From: Omphiscola glabra
Taxonomy: Eukaryota; Mollusca; Gastropoda; Lymnaeidae
Length of the DNA: 64,000 nt
Assembly: GCA_964017045.1 (NCBI GenBank)
Contig: OZ024810.1
Span: 17,598,704-17,662,703, forward strand
Reading direction: 5' to 3'
The position numbers were made by a program, and so were the translations under genes. Shown here in pieces: positions 34,278-46,439 of the stretch. The notes under the pieces are model-generated. The model was not told where the DNA came from. It made no database searches and worked only from the letters and a program-made list of their open reading frames with translations. How positions within the stretch are numbered: the stretch's first letter is position 1; every line of letters begins with the position of its first letter.

Positions 34278-34458
34278 TGGGTCGCGATCCCTTTGGGAGT
34301 CGAATGACCCTTTCCCAGGGGTCGCCTAGGACCATCGTAAAACACATATACTCTACAGTTATGACGTATCTACGAACATAATTTTGTGGTTGGGGGCCGC
34401 CACAACATGAGGAACTGTATTAAGGGGGGTGCGGCATCAGGAACGTTGAGAACCACTG
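34261..34458 (+). mobile_element. Full-length non-autonomous hAT element with 8-bp target duplication
   Basis: Terminal inverted repeats CAGCGGTTCTCAACC and its complement GTTGAGAACCACTG, 198 bp. The flanks ATCGAAAC (34253-34260) and ATCTAAAC (34459-34466) match at seven of eight bases, the hallmark length for hAT. Internal words GTCGCGATCCCTTTGGGAGT and CACAACATGAGGAACTGTAT are strongly similar to rodent URR1 / Charlie-like elements as remembered. The related repeat at 48.3 kb is empty at this site. Confidence 0.85.
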
Positions 34459-34549
34459 ATCTAAACCATCTGTTCGCAAACCATCACGTTACATCAAGCT
34501 CCAAGCAAACCAATACCAAACAGTAACATAACTGTCCTTATATAAATTA

Positions 34550-34612
34550 GGACTCGTTTACCTTGGACGTCAACTACCCAAAAACTCTGAATTCAAACCC
34601 GGGCATTTGAGT
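34550..34612 (+). mobile_element. SINE body fragment
   Basis: ACTCGTTTACCTTGGACGTC, AACTACC and CTCTGAATTCAAACC match the middle of the SINE at 53150-53205. No head or tail. Confidence 0.5.
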
Positions 34613-34721
34613 TCTTTAGCCGGATTGTGTAAACCTGATAAATACACGGTCGGCCTACTTCCGCGTTACTTCCGTTTGAAGTTTTTTTTATTTTTTGGTA
34701 AAGCCGCTATATCCTGAGGGT

Positions 34722-35515
34722 GATTATGTATGGTATAATTATGTATGGTATAATTATGTATGGTATAATTATGTATGGTATAATTATGTATGGTATAATT
34801 ATGTATGGTATAATTATGTATGGTATAATTATGTATGGTACAATTATGTATGGTACAATTATGTATGGTATAATTATGTATGGTATAATTATGTATGGTA
34901 TAATTATGTATGGTATAATTATGTATGGTATAATTATGTATGGTATAATTATGTATGGTATAATTATGTATGGTATAATTATGTATGGTACAATTATGTA
35001 TGGTACAATTATGTATGGTATAATTATGTATGGTATAATTATGTATGGTATAATTATGTATGGTATAATTATGTATGGTATAATTATGTATGGTATAATT
35101 ATGTATGGTATAATTATGTATGGTATAATTATGTATGGTATAATTATGTATGGTATAATTATGTATGGTATAATTATGTATGGTATAATTATGTATGGTA
35201 TAATTATGTATGGTATAATTATGTATGGTATAATTATGTATGGTATAATTATGTATGGTATAATTATGTATGGTATAATTATGTATGGTATAATTATGTA
35301 TGGTATAATTATGTATGGTATAATTATGTATGGTATAATTATGTATGGTATAATTATGTATGGTATAATTATGTATGGTATAATTATGTATGGTATAATT
35401 ATGTATGGTATAATTATGTATGGTATAATTATGTATTGTATAATTATGTATGGTATAATTATGTATGGTATAATTATGTATGGTATAATTATGTATGGTA
35501 TAATTATGTATGGTG
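34722..35515 (+). repeat. 15-bp array, about 53 units
   Basis: Unit ATGTATGGTATAATT. Nearly perfect; single variants GGTACAATT occur as adjacent pairs near 34838/34853 and again near 34988/35003, exactly 150 bp later, and one TTGTATAATT occurs near 35436. Three long frames (289-294 codons) on both strands are artefacts of a stop-free unit of five codons. Confidence 0.98.
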
Positions 35516-35699
35516 TATATACATGGGGGTGTTGTTGTCATGCTTTAAACAAGTGGTATGCTAATCAATACAAGAAATATCTTACACTCGATTTTTTGGT
35601 TTAATGATATTTTTTGTTTTTTGAAATCTATAGCAAAGAATTCAGAGCTTGACGCAAGAAAAGATGGATAAATATATTGTTTTAAACATAAATCAATAA

Positions 35700-36040
35700 T
35701 TATTGATTTGGAAACATTGTAAAGCAACCGCCATTCAATCGGTGGTTATCAAAGTGACAGCGACAGGATATGCTTGGGGCCATTTTGCCTGTACCTGACA
35801 TTGACAGTTGCAATGCATCATCAACTGTAACTTAGGTTTGTTATAATTTTGTTATATATATTTTTTACGTAACAATTTCTGGATAGAAGAGAAGAATTTG
35901 TACCAGCCATCCATCGATTGATTGCTGCATCTGAGTTCTGACAACGGAACTCTGTGCCATTTGATAACTTTGTGCGTTGGAACACATTTCAGATTGCAGT
36001 AATCACACGCCATTTCTATGTACGTTACATAATGAAAGCC
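35700..36040 (+). promoter_or_regulatory. Upstream region of copy 3
   Basis: Homologous to the upstream regions of copies 2 and 4 (GTGACAGCGACAGGATATG, GCAATGCATCATC, CATCTGAGTTCTGACAACG). The TATA-like site is TATCAAAG here. An in-frame upstream ATG at 36032 would add three residues; the ATG at 36041 aligns with the starts of copies 2 and 4. Confidence 0.4.
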
Positions 36041-36312
36041 ATGAGCTTATCAAGTGCTCTACTACTCTTAGGTTTTTGCTTGACTATTAGTTATCAAGTG
36101 GTTGTATCACTATACAATGCTGCGCTCTACAAGCCCGCCTGGCAGAGCTCAATTAATGGAGGCAGAATTCCAAACTGGGGTAATGACGGTTATACACAAA
36201 CGTACGTCAATTCGATATTTTGTGGAACTGAAACTTTATCTGAAAACCCGGCCTGGTGGATGGTTGATCTCAGAGGACAGTACGTGATAGAGCAAATTAT
36301 TTTCACTAACAG
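36041..36312 (+). CDS. Lectin-PAN copy 3, exon 1
   Basis: MSLSSALLLLGFCLTISYQ is a clear signal peptide. Then NAALYKPAWQSSINGGRIP, NWGNDGYTQTYVNSIFCGTE and NPAWWMVDLRGQYVIEQ follow. 272 nt, donor AACAG|GTGAGT. Cys is at position 61. Only a few residues differ from copy 4 exon 1. The frame also stays open upstream to 35954, but that region has no counterpart in the other copies. Confidence 0.9.
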
Positions 36313-38055
36313 GTGAGTAGGTTGGGGAGTAGATTGGTGAGTATGTTTGTGAATAGGGGTAATATTGATTAAGAAGTTAGATGAGTAAGTAACTGTGTGA
36401 GGGAGAGAGCGATGTGTTAGGGATGGGTTGGGGGTCTTTACAATTGAGTGATTTTTAGAAACTAATATTATAAGGTTTAATATACATAATTATATCAACA
36501 TTTTTATATACTTAAAGTTTTCTATGTTAATTTATTATTTTTAATTAAATGTTTTTTCTTCATTTATTCTTTAATTAATTATCAAAGCAGAACACGTGTA
36601 ATAATCATCATATCTATGAAATTGATTTGATTACAAATGGGACCTTTATTCTAATTTTTAAAAAATTGAAATAATCTATATGTATCTGGGATAATCAATT
36701 ATTGGTGTCTAAAGATGTGACTATTTTATATGAGGGACTGAGGTCAAGCAGTTAAAAGAAATATGTTAAGACTTGAAATGGAAAGGCAGGAAAAATGAAA
36801 TGTGCGTTTCGTTTGGATGTCTGCTTCGACGTACAGGACAATACAAGAAACCACTGATCATTAGAAATCAACACCCCTTCCCCCTCTACCACCAAAAAAT
36901 GTCATTGAAGCTAAAAATCTATAAACATAAACGGTGTAAGCTAGAGTCGAAAGTTATGGGTTTCAATATGAAAACATGCGTACCACATATTGCTGCAATG
37001 CGTGCAAAAAAAAAAGAGATTACAAGAGGTGAAAGATTTTAAGTGTTTTTCAAGTATAATTTAAGATTTTTAAATTCATTGAAATAAAAAGACACTGGGA
37101 AAGATAGCAGCCAAATGATTCCATAAGGTGACGTGAAGGCCAAAAAAATCAAAGTTAGTATTGTTCATTCTCACTCCTGCTGATGTATTGGTGTAAGAAT
37201 TTATGGACATGGTGGATTTGTTTGGGGCCGTCCTTTAATCTCAGTTAAAATGAAATGAGACCTGCGGATTTCTTGTTTTCTTCTATGTCAGAAAGATGTT
37301 CACTAAACATTTCATATAACTTTCATCACTTCTTATCTCTATAACACTAGCGGCCATTTCTGCAAGCATGCGCATAGATCGCATAACAAATGACACACTT
37401 AAAGACCACTTTATATAAAGACCACGTGATACAAAACCCCTTAGGCAATACATGTGTTTAATTTTCAATACAAAGAAGTGAGACCAATAGCAGCTTCTTG
37501 AAAATAAATCAAAATACAAATAATGCTAATGGTCTGCTATGTTTAGGCTTTGGAATTAATCAAATACTTTTTATTACTCGGTTCCTCGATTTCTCTCAAT
37601 TTCCATTCGAATTTTGTCTTGTTTAAAATCTTAAATGTTACATTAATAATACATAAATTAGTTACATCTGATAATGTCCATGTTGATATACATCACATAG
37701 AATTACAAGTACGTTTTTAGTTTACAACAACATAACTTCCCTCACTATCATTGGGCGTTTCTGGTTAAGAAGTGCCGGACCGGGGCTGGGGACGCTGCTC
37801 TTCGTGAGTGGCCGGCCAAGAGCTTCGTGCTCAGTGCCGCTTCTGCCGATTACTTGTCAGGTTATATAATAATGAGTTATAAGGACAACAATGATATTTT
37901 CAAACATATAGCCTTAAGGTATTTTTTGTTTGTGATTTCTAACGATGTTTTGTTTTGCGTCTTGTCTTTTTCTGCTGAATACGTCATCTAGACGAAACGT
38001 CATTTTAAAATATTATTTTAATAACTAAATCGCGTGTATTTATTCCATATTTAAG

Positions 38056-38250
38056 AGGTGATGGTCTTGTTGCTGCACATCGACTACGCAGCTTTCAAAT
38101 TGACGTGTTCAAAACAGACCCAAGACAGTTGGACAACTTCCTGAATATCTCTGGAGATGTCTGCTTTAAAAGAACTGATCCAGTTGATGGAGGGACATTC
38201 ACCTGGAAATGTATAGCACCAGTCACTGGACGCTATGTGCGATTGATAAG
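38056..38250 (+). CDS. Lectin-PAN copy 3, exon 2
   Basis: RGDGLVAAHRLRSFQIDVFK, FLNISGDVCF, GGTFTWKCIA and GRYVRLIR. 195 nt, acceptor TTTAAG, donor GTTTGT. Position 97 is Ala where copies 1 and 2 have Cys and copy 4 has Trp. Confidence 0.9.
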
Positions 38251-38992
38251 GTTTGTGTATAAAATGTGGAATAAAATATATATTTGTAAAATATCAGTTG
38301 TAATATAGAATGAAATGAATTTTATAATAGTATGAATATCTTGGAACTTTGTAATAGCGATAACCCTAACAGCGCTCTCTTTAACTGATTCAAAATTTGT
38401 CTCCATCTTAATGTCAGAGCAATCCTGGCTGTCAAAAGCTGGACACCTTTGGCTCACAGTACATGGTGATATTTTTTTTCATTAACGCTCTCTGTAGGTG
38501 GTTGAAAATTTGAACAACCAAGACTCAAATTTATTGGTGGCTCATTATCAATACAGATCTCTGCAATAAAATTAACATTTGAGCAAACCTTGCTCACATT
38601 ATCTAAGGATTAATTTTCCACAATGTTCCTTTAACGACTTACGCACGACTAAAACTTACGTCACAATACAGAGTAGACAATACGTCACAATTAGCATAAA
38701 AATACGTCACAAGTCAAGAGCAAGAAAATCGTTAACTAACTTATAATACACTCGAACACACACCAAGCATAATTTTTTTTTAATATTTTTAATTTAAAAT
38801 AACAAATAATAATTTAAAAATTATCATTTAAAAAATAAATAAATTTGAAGGTGAGCAAGAATTTACTTTACGGAATGGTGGGCAGAATAGTATACCACCA
38901 AGACGAAGAAAAATAAGAGATACGGTCAAACATAAAATAAATGGCTGTAACAATATGCCCATACAAATCCATTTTTTGTGTGTCTTCAACAG

Positions 38993-39308
38993 ATATGGTG
39001 AAGATTACTTTAACATAATGGAACTCAAAGTAATGGTAAGTCGGGAATTACTTACGTTCAGTTCATTCACAAGACACAGTGACTCAAATCTAGACATACC
39101 TTTCATTGTGTCGGTGAATGTGTCTTCACCGAAGGAGTGCGTGCAGCGATGCATGAAGCTGAGAAGTGACAGTCGGTGCACTGCGTTCAACTGGATGATA
39201 TCGAATAACGAGTGTCAGCTATTGAGTATCGATACCAGGCAAACTTCTTCCTTTATTTCTAGACTCACATCCAATACTAGTTTTAGTTATTATATGGAAT
39301 CAAACTAA
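38993..39308 (+). CDS. Lectin-PAN copy 3, exon 3 (PAN)
   Basis: Acceptor TCAACAG. RYGEDYFNIMELKVMVSREL closes the lectin fold. The PAN core is KECVQRCMKL, SRCTAFNWMI and NECQLLSIDTR, with Cys at 205, 209, 218 and 230, ending YYMESN and stop. 316 nt. The minus frame at 39005-39190 is a shadow. Confidence 0.9.
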
Positions 39309-39754
39309 ATAAGGACATAGGTGGAAACCAAATTTAATTATCTTTTTCATTACATGTTAATTGTATTTTTAATTCACTGAGTCTAATTTAGAATCAATTT
39401 TAAGACATTTAATGATTTTATCATTTTGATATTTGAATAAAATAGGTAAATAAAACCAAAATCTGAACATTCATTTAAAATATTACTTTTGTGTTATGTA
39501 CTTTTTCGTGACCATCGTCGATTAGTAGATGTCATGTGCTGACTCGGTATGTTAATGGAATGGGAGATGTTAGTTTGTCAAGAGTCTCCTTAGAGTAAAT
39601 TATATTAGTGGTTGTTAGTGGCTTTTTTGAGACAGTTATGTTATTGTTTGCTAATGGCTAACTCAGAACTGGATGTTATTGATGGTTGAGAATAGTTTTG
39701 TTATATATAGCTTAGTAAAGATCAAGGCTTTGCTTATAATAAAAGCTCAACATA
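39309..39754 (+). other. 3' flank of copy 3
   Basis: AT-rich non-coding sequence with AATAAA words near 39435 and 39450. A loosely repetitive stretch with GTTAGT and TTAATGG words runs from 39540 to 39690. Confidence 0.4.
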
Positions 39755-39930
39755 AAGTTATTTTAAGCCACCACAACTTGTCTGTTAGTACAAACTGGTC
39801 ATTGACGTCACAGAGTAATTGTGCTGTGTCACTCCTTCCTTTACCGCTCCATTCTGGGAAAAGGTTGTTTACATTCGAATGCGCTCCATTTGTTCTTCGG
39901 TCATTAGGTGACGCTATTTCTATAATCTCT
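39755..39930 (+). repeat. Diverged copy of the inverted-repeat non-coding segment
   Basis: TCATTGACGTCACAGAGTAA, GTGTCACTCCTTCC, CATTCGAATGCGCTCCAT and GGTGACGCTATTTCTATAA align with 32960-33110 and with the 48.0-48.2 kb copy. Here it is not fused to a PAN fragment; the intact PAN exon of copy 3 ends 450 bp upstream. Confidence 0.7.
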
Positions 39931-39961
39931 TCACTAGACCATTTAGATTTTGTGTTTACAT

Positions 39962-40028
39962 AATAATAATAATAATAAAGTTCATTTGAAAAATCACGCT
40001 TCATCCCCGAAGGCTCGAAGATAGGCAC
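39962..40028 (-). mobile_element. Retroposon 3' tail with (ATT)n
   Basis: The minus strand reads CTTCGAGCCTTCGGGGATGAAGCGTGATTTTTCAAATGAAC then (TTATTA)n in outline. A matching tail on the plus strand lies at 58690-58750. Confidence 0.55.
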
Positions 40029-40369
40029 AGAAGAAAAAATAAAAAGAGATTTTAGCTACAACAGCTGTGTAAATTAATATATTTATTTTGTTCATTGTAT
40101 ATTTATGACTTCAAATTTATATTTTATATTATAGTTTTATGTCTGTCTCTTTTTATAAGTTAAATATTATATTATCACCAGCTTGGCATTGCTATTTACG
40201 CTTTCTCCGTTTCGTATTGTTAATTCTACGACCCCAAACTCATAACAGACGAATCTTTTAAACAAAACTGTACGTAATACGTTTACCTAGGGCCAGTTAT
40301 GTTTTTGGTTGTGAATAGTTAACTTAGGGCCAGTTATATGATAGGTTGCCTATTAGTGCTAGGATTAGT

Positions 40370-40860
40370 TTTGGGTGAGGGTTAGTTTTTTTAACCTTGT
40401 GTTAGAGTTAGGGCTAGGGTTAGTTTTTAACCTGGTGTTAGGGTTAGGGCTAGGGTTAGTTTTTAACCTGGTGTTAGAGTTAGGGCTAGGGTTAGTTTTT
40501 AACCTGGTGTTAGAGTTAGGATTAGGGTTAGTTTTTAGCCTGGTGTTAGGGTTAGGGCTAGGGTTAGTTTTTAACCTGGTGTTAGGGTTAGGGCTAGGGT
40601 TAGTTTTTAACCTGGTGTTTTTCACTACTTGCCGTCATCCAGTGTACGCAAGAATATCCCAAAAGTACAAAGTCCAAGCTGGCCTTCTTGATGGACAAGA
40701 ATAAAGTGTTGATATACAACGGTGACTTAGAGCTATTAATAAGTTCAGTGATGACTGATCCGGATCTCATGGCCACAATTTAGTTACTTCAATTCGAGTA
40801 AAACATGATCCGAAAGGCTTCTACACATATGCGTTAGTTTGGTCATGTGGCCCAAAATGA
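40370..40860 (-). repeat. Inverted partner of 32340-32740 with a 36-bp telomere-like array
   Basis: About seven units contain GGTTAGGGCTAGGGTTAG and TTTTTAACCTGGTGT (40375-40618). They are followed by unique sequence homologous in reverse to 32340-32590. Frames on both strands in the array are artefacts. Confidence 0.85.
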
Positions 40861-41028
40861 CCAATAGGATATATATGTGGCCCAAAATGACTAATAGGAT
40901 ATATATGTGGCCCAAAATGACTAATATGATATATATGTGGCCCAAAATGACTAATAGGATATATATGTGGCCCAAAATGACTAATAGGATATATATGTGG
41001 CCCAAAATGACTAATAGGATATTTGACG
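40838..41028 (+). repeat. 30-bp minisatellite, about six units
   Basis: Unit words TATATGTGGCCCAAAATGAC and TAATAGGA. It begins where the dispersed repeat at 40370-40860 ends (GGTCATGTGGCCC), suggesting growth from that end. Confidence 0.92.
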
Positions 41029-43084
41029 TTATACCATGAATCAGTTTGTCAAATTTATTATATACAACAGTCGGAGTTAAATACAAAAAGACATTATTTA
41101 AATATATCAAGACATCACTAAATAGAATAAGAGTATCTGTTATATTTAGTCAATACCTCTAAGATTAAATAAACATTTTTATCGATTCAATACTTCAAAA
41201 ATATATAATATAAATCAGTTAAATCAATACATCTAAAAACAAAAACAACATGGAAATGAGTTTATATTTGTTTTCTTCAAAGTGTTCATTCATTTTTAAC
41301 ATAAACCTAGGTCTATGTGTAGAATTGTGAATTTCTGGTTTATTACTACCATACAATAGATTTTCTTGCAGAAAGGTTTGTTTTCTCTTCCGTACGTACA
41401 TCTACATTTTTTATTCGTTGTATGGTAATAATGTTATTTATAATTGTATCTTTATATTTGATCTTCATGTGATCACATAAATGCTCATTAACTGTGATAT
41501 TTTCGCCCAACTACGCTAATTATTATCATATCATATGTGTCAGTAGGATTTGACATTTCTTACCTAAATTTTCATCATCGCTTCTCAATTTGAAGTTTAA
41601 TGCTGTTTTCTTAGAACGAAATCACAGGCCCTGAGAATATGTTAAGACGAATGAGATGTTTCGTATGTCGGCAGATCCAATCTCTCCAAGCATCTGGTGA
41701 TCCCAATGAAACTTATAGTGAATGATACAGCTTGTCTCCAAGGGAGTTAAGTCATTGTCATACCGCCTACTAGACCCAATCTCAAAATGTTTCTTTTTTG
41801 GGGTGGCTTCCCTTGTAGTTTAAAGATAAAATGTTAGCCCTGGTGCATGTTTCTAAGAAAAGATTTATTCTCTTAGTTTTATTGTAAAGTACCAACTATT
41901 TTTTTTTTCGTTTTTGTGTCTGGTTTTTTGCTGCATGTGTGTTGAACCAGTCGTTTGCATTGACATTTTTTTATTTTGATCTAATATTTACTTGTTTACC
42001 CTCACAATAAAACAATTAATACCTATCTGTCTTATCCCCATGTCACTATTTAAACCAAAGCATTCGTAAAAGGTCACTAATTAAATTGAATCTTTGTTAA
42101 AGGTCACTAAATAAACCGAAGCATTGTTCGAAGGAAACTAATAAAACATAATCATTGTTCATAGATCACTAATTAAATCGAGGCATTAATCGAATGTCAC
42201 TTATTAGCCCTTTCTCTAAGGATCAACGTTCAAATCCCCGATTGTAAATGAGGTTTTGGACGGATCGACTATGCATAAAATCCTGTTTATTTTATTTCTT
42301 TTTTTGCAGCTATTGGTTTTTAATTGCTTTTAATTAAACCTAGAATTATTTCCCTTTGATAAACATTCGTTTGTTTTTTATTTCAACGAGTTTTTATACA
42401 GAACAAAGTGTTCGAATCGGTTGTTTTGATTGTCAATTTTATTGTTTAGTGCTCCCCCCCCCCCCCCCCCCAAAAAAAAAAAATTCTCACCTTTTTATCA
42501 CTACGCTGAACTAAATTAATATTCTAATGACCCACCAGCTTTTACACTGTAGAGTTATTTGACCAAATATTTCAACAACAAAAAAGAGAGAGAAAATATT
42601 ATGCAGCCGACGCACTTACAATAAATTATTTTTTAAAGACTCTCCTTTAACGCAATTATCGGGAATTTTCCTTCATGTTCCACTTGAATAAAAACAGACA
42701 GACAGGTAAAACATATTTTTTGGCGATCTGGGTTGCAAGTGTGTCTGAAAGTTTGATAGAATCTGTTGTCATCGGTGATGAGTCTGTGTGTTAATTAGCC
42801 TATGAAATTTTACCAGCCAGCAAGCTAGCCCGCCACCCAGACACCCACGAACAAAAGTGAAGTTACTATAAAGGATTTGAAAAATAGAGACACTTTTTCT
42901 CAATCTACATTTTTAAACTGGAATTTCCACAGTAAATTCCTGTCAATATTTGTCCGAGGATTCCTGGTTATCACATAGATTCACAAAGATTGTGGCACAT
43001 GACTGCAGATTATTACATAGATTCGTATAAATTTATAACCACAGCCATTGAGAGCCACTCAATGAACATAAATGAAATTCAAAT
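41029..43084. other. Intergenic DNA with a degenerate ~37-bp repeat and a C/A tract
   Basis: 42050-42215 carries about five imperfect units with GGTCACTAATTAAAT and GAAGCATTGTT. A C18 tract followed by A11 sits at 42455-42485. No gene is recognised. Confidence 0.5.
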
Positions 43085-43119
43085 TATTGCCCAGCAAGAT
43101 CATTCATTAAAAATAATAG

Positions 43120-43450
43120 ATGTTAAATTATCACACTACAAGGCATTTGTCTTTTTACAATGAATATTAAGTTATCACACTACAAGACATTTGTCTTTTT
43201 ACAATGAATATTAAGTTATCACACTACAAGACATTTGTCTTTTTACAATGAATATTAAATGATCACACTACAAGACATTTGTCTTTTTAAAATGAATATT
43301 AAATTATCACACTACAAGACATTTGTCTTTTTAAAATGAATATTAAATTATCACACTACAAGACATTTGTCTTTTTAAAATGAATATTAAATTATCACAC
43401 TACAAGACATTTGTCTTTTTACAAGGAATATTAAGTTATCACATAACAAG
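43120..43450 (+). repeat. 44-bp minisatellite, about eight units
   Basis: TTATCACACTACAAGACATT and TGTCTTTTTACAATGAATAT recur every 44 bp, with a C-to-A variant shared by three neighbouring units. Confidence 0.92.
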
Positions 43451-43929
43451 ACCACTCAATCCATCAAAGTTTATACACATTACACGAGATTTTATTTTAA
43501 AACAATTTAACGTATTGAAATTTAAATTAAATTATTAAAAACCATCACACAAAAAGACAATTATTTAAAAATCTTTCAACAAAAGGAAACTATAAAAAAT
43601 CCAAAAAAAATAAAAAAATTTGATTATCATCCTTTGATTTATTGATCGAAATGCTGGTGGTGTACAGGCAGGGACACCAGATACATGGATATCAAGAAGA
43701 CCACGCACAAATACAAAGCGTACATTTTTGGGGCAATCATTATATACCAAGACAACTTCCCCACATACGCTCAATTATGTCACAAGTGTAGCAATCATAA
43801 TCCTTTTTCCTTCATAATGAAGTTGAAATACATTAGAGTTGTCACTCATCATTTAAAAATTATAGTTACCTCGAGTGAAGAAAATCTCCCCGTTGTGAGC
43901 GTTTTCATGAAAAACAGTTTGCAATGATT

Positions 43930-45118
43930 GGAAATCGGTGGTCACTCTTGAAGACAGGCAAATAACCTTCATACTGGACATTGGAGCACAGGTCAACTTT
44001 CTTCCCCAACAGACTGTATAGTCAACTTCGAAGGACGAGACTTAAAAATGTTAACTGCAAGGCGTATGACATACAGTGGGGAACGAGTGTCTGTTGTAGG
44101 CAAGGCATTGGTCAAATGCACCTTCAAGGAAAAAAAAAATGAGATGTTGGCATTTCAAATTATAAAACAGAATCCAACGCAATATTTCGTCTGCCGGGAT
44201 GCCAGCAACTTAATCTGATAGAAAGGCTACTGTTGGAGATGACCAACGTCATGCTATGCAGATGTATTAAGTCGTCTATCAAATCTGGCCTAAAAATTAG
44301 GCCAGTGGTTCATTGCTGATAGAACATTTCAGCGGTATTGCGAGATGCTCTCGAGAAAGAACTTGAGCGCATTGAAAAATGAAGGTGTCATGGAGAAAGT
44401 GGATCATCCCAGTGCATGGATCAACTCGCTGATCATTGTTGAAGAGACGGTGGTGGTTTAATGATCTGCCTTGATCCAAGAGACTTTAGCACTGCCATTT
44501 AACGGGAACTTTACATTCAAGAGACGTACTTTTCTGGCCGGGAATGACATCACAGTAAATAGGCATTATATCTAGCTGCTTATTATGCGATGATTATCAA
44601 AGATCTCAGCAAAAAGATCCTACGATAGCCCGCGAAATAAGAGCCAATACCTTCCATTACACTTGTAAGTAAAAAGAACTATTTCATTTTGGTAGATTAT
44701 TACTTGCAGAATCGTTTTTATTCCGTCTCTCAAAGCTTCTGATGTGATTAATTAAATGAAGTGTCAACTGTCTCGTCACGGAATACCAAAGCGACGTAAT
44801 TAGTGACAATGGGCCCCCGCTTTGTTGTGATGTGTTTCGCAACTTCTCAAAACGGTGGGGCTTTAGTCGCATCACCTCAAGTCCCATATATGCACAGTCC
44901 AATGCCATGGCTGAAAGAGCAAAACTGACAGTAAAGACACATTTTAAAAAATCTCAATCTTTAGATCAAGATTCTTACATGGCCGTGTTGCAGCTTAGAA
45001 TTCGTTTGCGCCCTAATGGACCTTTGCCTTCACGTCTGCTCTTGGGCAGATGCCTGACAGACATTACCTCTTTCTGCTACTGTAGTCTACCTTAGCCAAC
45101 CTTAGCCAAAAGTTCCAA

Positions 45119-45159
<41 letters not shown>

Positions 45160-46080
45160 ACATCTGGAAGAGAAGAGAAACCAATCAAGAAAGATATTAC
45201 AACACAACAGCGAAACTGACCGGTGTCAACTCCTCTGTTGTGATGGATGGAGTAATTCATCAAGTTCTTTCACACGTTGTAATACGTCGTACTATTATAA
45301 TATCACTGAATGGACTCATAGTCCTTTTCATAATAATTATAACTTTAAAAACTAATTATACATGCATGCTGCAACTTCAATAAACACGTGCATATAGCGC
45401 AGTTGGCTGTCAGACATAAATAAAAACATATCCTATGTCCCCTAATTCCATTCACGATTCCTCCATGATTAAAACATAATGCCAAAATACAGTCTAGACA
45501 ATATGTCGTAATACAGTCTAGACAACACGTCATAATATAGTCTAGACAACACGTCATAATTAGTATTAAAAGTTTCATGAAGTCAACCGCGGGAAGAGCG
45601 TTCTTTAAATAATTAAAACTCTCTAGCGCACACCGTGCGTAATAAACATAACATTTAGTCGCAACAATTATTAATGAACTCCCAAACTCGACAATGGGCC
45701 GTCTACAGATTCAACCTGGTAGCAGTGTCCATATGCAGAACAGGCCTCGAAGCTCATGGAAGCCAGCAGTAGTTATTGCAGACGCCTCCACACCAAGGTC
45801 ATACATTGTAAAAACACCAGACAGGATGACATATCGACGAAATCGGAAAATGTTAAAGGAGACATTTGACGGGAAAAGCGGTGCTCCAGATGTATTCGAA
45901 CTGCACAGCGCCAATGCAACACATGAACCACAAGCTACCAACCCAGAGGTTGAAAAAAGAGACTTTAATAATTTTTGTGTGGCTACCAAGTGGCATAAGT
46001 CTTATTCCAGCACAACTGTTAGCACGATATGAAAGGCAAGTGCAACTACCAATAAGCTTCCTTGATAGGGATATGTAAAA
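43930..46080 (+). pseudogene. Decayed Ty3/Gypsy-type pol with deletions and an insertion
   Basis: In order: an aspartic protease-like FILDIGAQVNFLP (about 43968-44007; active-site DTGA reads DIGA), a reverse transcriptase N-terminal stretch (LRDALEKELERIEK, HPSAWINSLIIVEE, ICLDPRDFSTAI; 44330-44505), then an integrase core (YFILVDYY, GFSRITSSPIYAQSNAMAER; 44680-44960), an integrase C-terminal segment (KRRETNQERYYNTTAKL at 45163; QPGSSVHMQNRP, WKPAVV and YRRNRKML, 45710-45860). The RT catalytic core, RNase H and most of the zinc-binding domain are missing, and stops are frequent. A~33 and foreign sequence (45120-45152, 45380-45690) interrupt it. Confidence 0.8.
45488..45562 (+). repeat. 24-bp tandem triplet
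   Basis: Three units of the type ACAGTCTAGACAATATGTCG/TAAT lie within sequence that splits the Gypsy relic. Confidence 0.7.
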
Positions 46081-46439
46081 GTGTGCATTAATAAACAATG
46101 CAAATTAATATTTGAACTATTCGTGCATACAAAGATAATATTTCAATATTGCTATTAATGTATTAATGCATGCATATCTTTTATGTTACAAATGTAAAAA
46201 TTATTACATATATCCTTTTTTTGTGGGATGAGTTTTCGTAACAGCAGGTAGAAATTATCGTAAAGTGCCTGCCCTTATGATTCAATAACATCGGGTGATA
46301 TATAAGAAGGAGCTAGTATGACCATAACGCTAAAGAAACATACCGATTTAACTATGTTCGTATTCTAAAAAAGTTTATATTGGTTTTCTATATATATATT
46401 TTTTTACTGAAATCGAATAAATTTAAAGACGAAAAATAT

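Larger units (their letters stand above)
36041..39308 (+). other. Gene locus: secreted F-type lectin-PAN protein, copy 3
   Basis: Exons 36041-36312, 38056-38250 and 38993-39308 (783 nt, 260 residues). Introns are 1,743 and 742 bp, GT-AG, phase 2. Signal peptide 1-19, F-type lectin about 22-172, PAN about 195-255. Cys residues of the mature protein are 61, 127, 143, 205, 209, 218 and 230, an odd number. Intron 1 begins with two to three GTGAGTAGGTTG-like units and one GTGTGAGGGAGAG word, both expanded in copies 2 or 4. The most compact copy and a good reference model for the family. Possible AATAAA near 39435. Likely secreted; ligand unknown. Confidence 0.85.

Noticed and set aside
34666..35604. 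Three frames of 289-294 codons on both strands
   Set aside because: They are translations of a 15-bp array whose unit has no stop; no conserved start, splice context or composition supports a protein.
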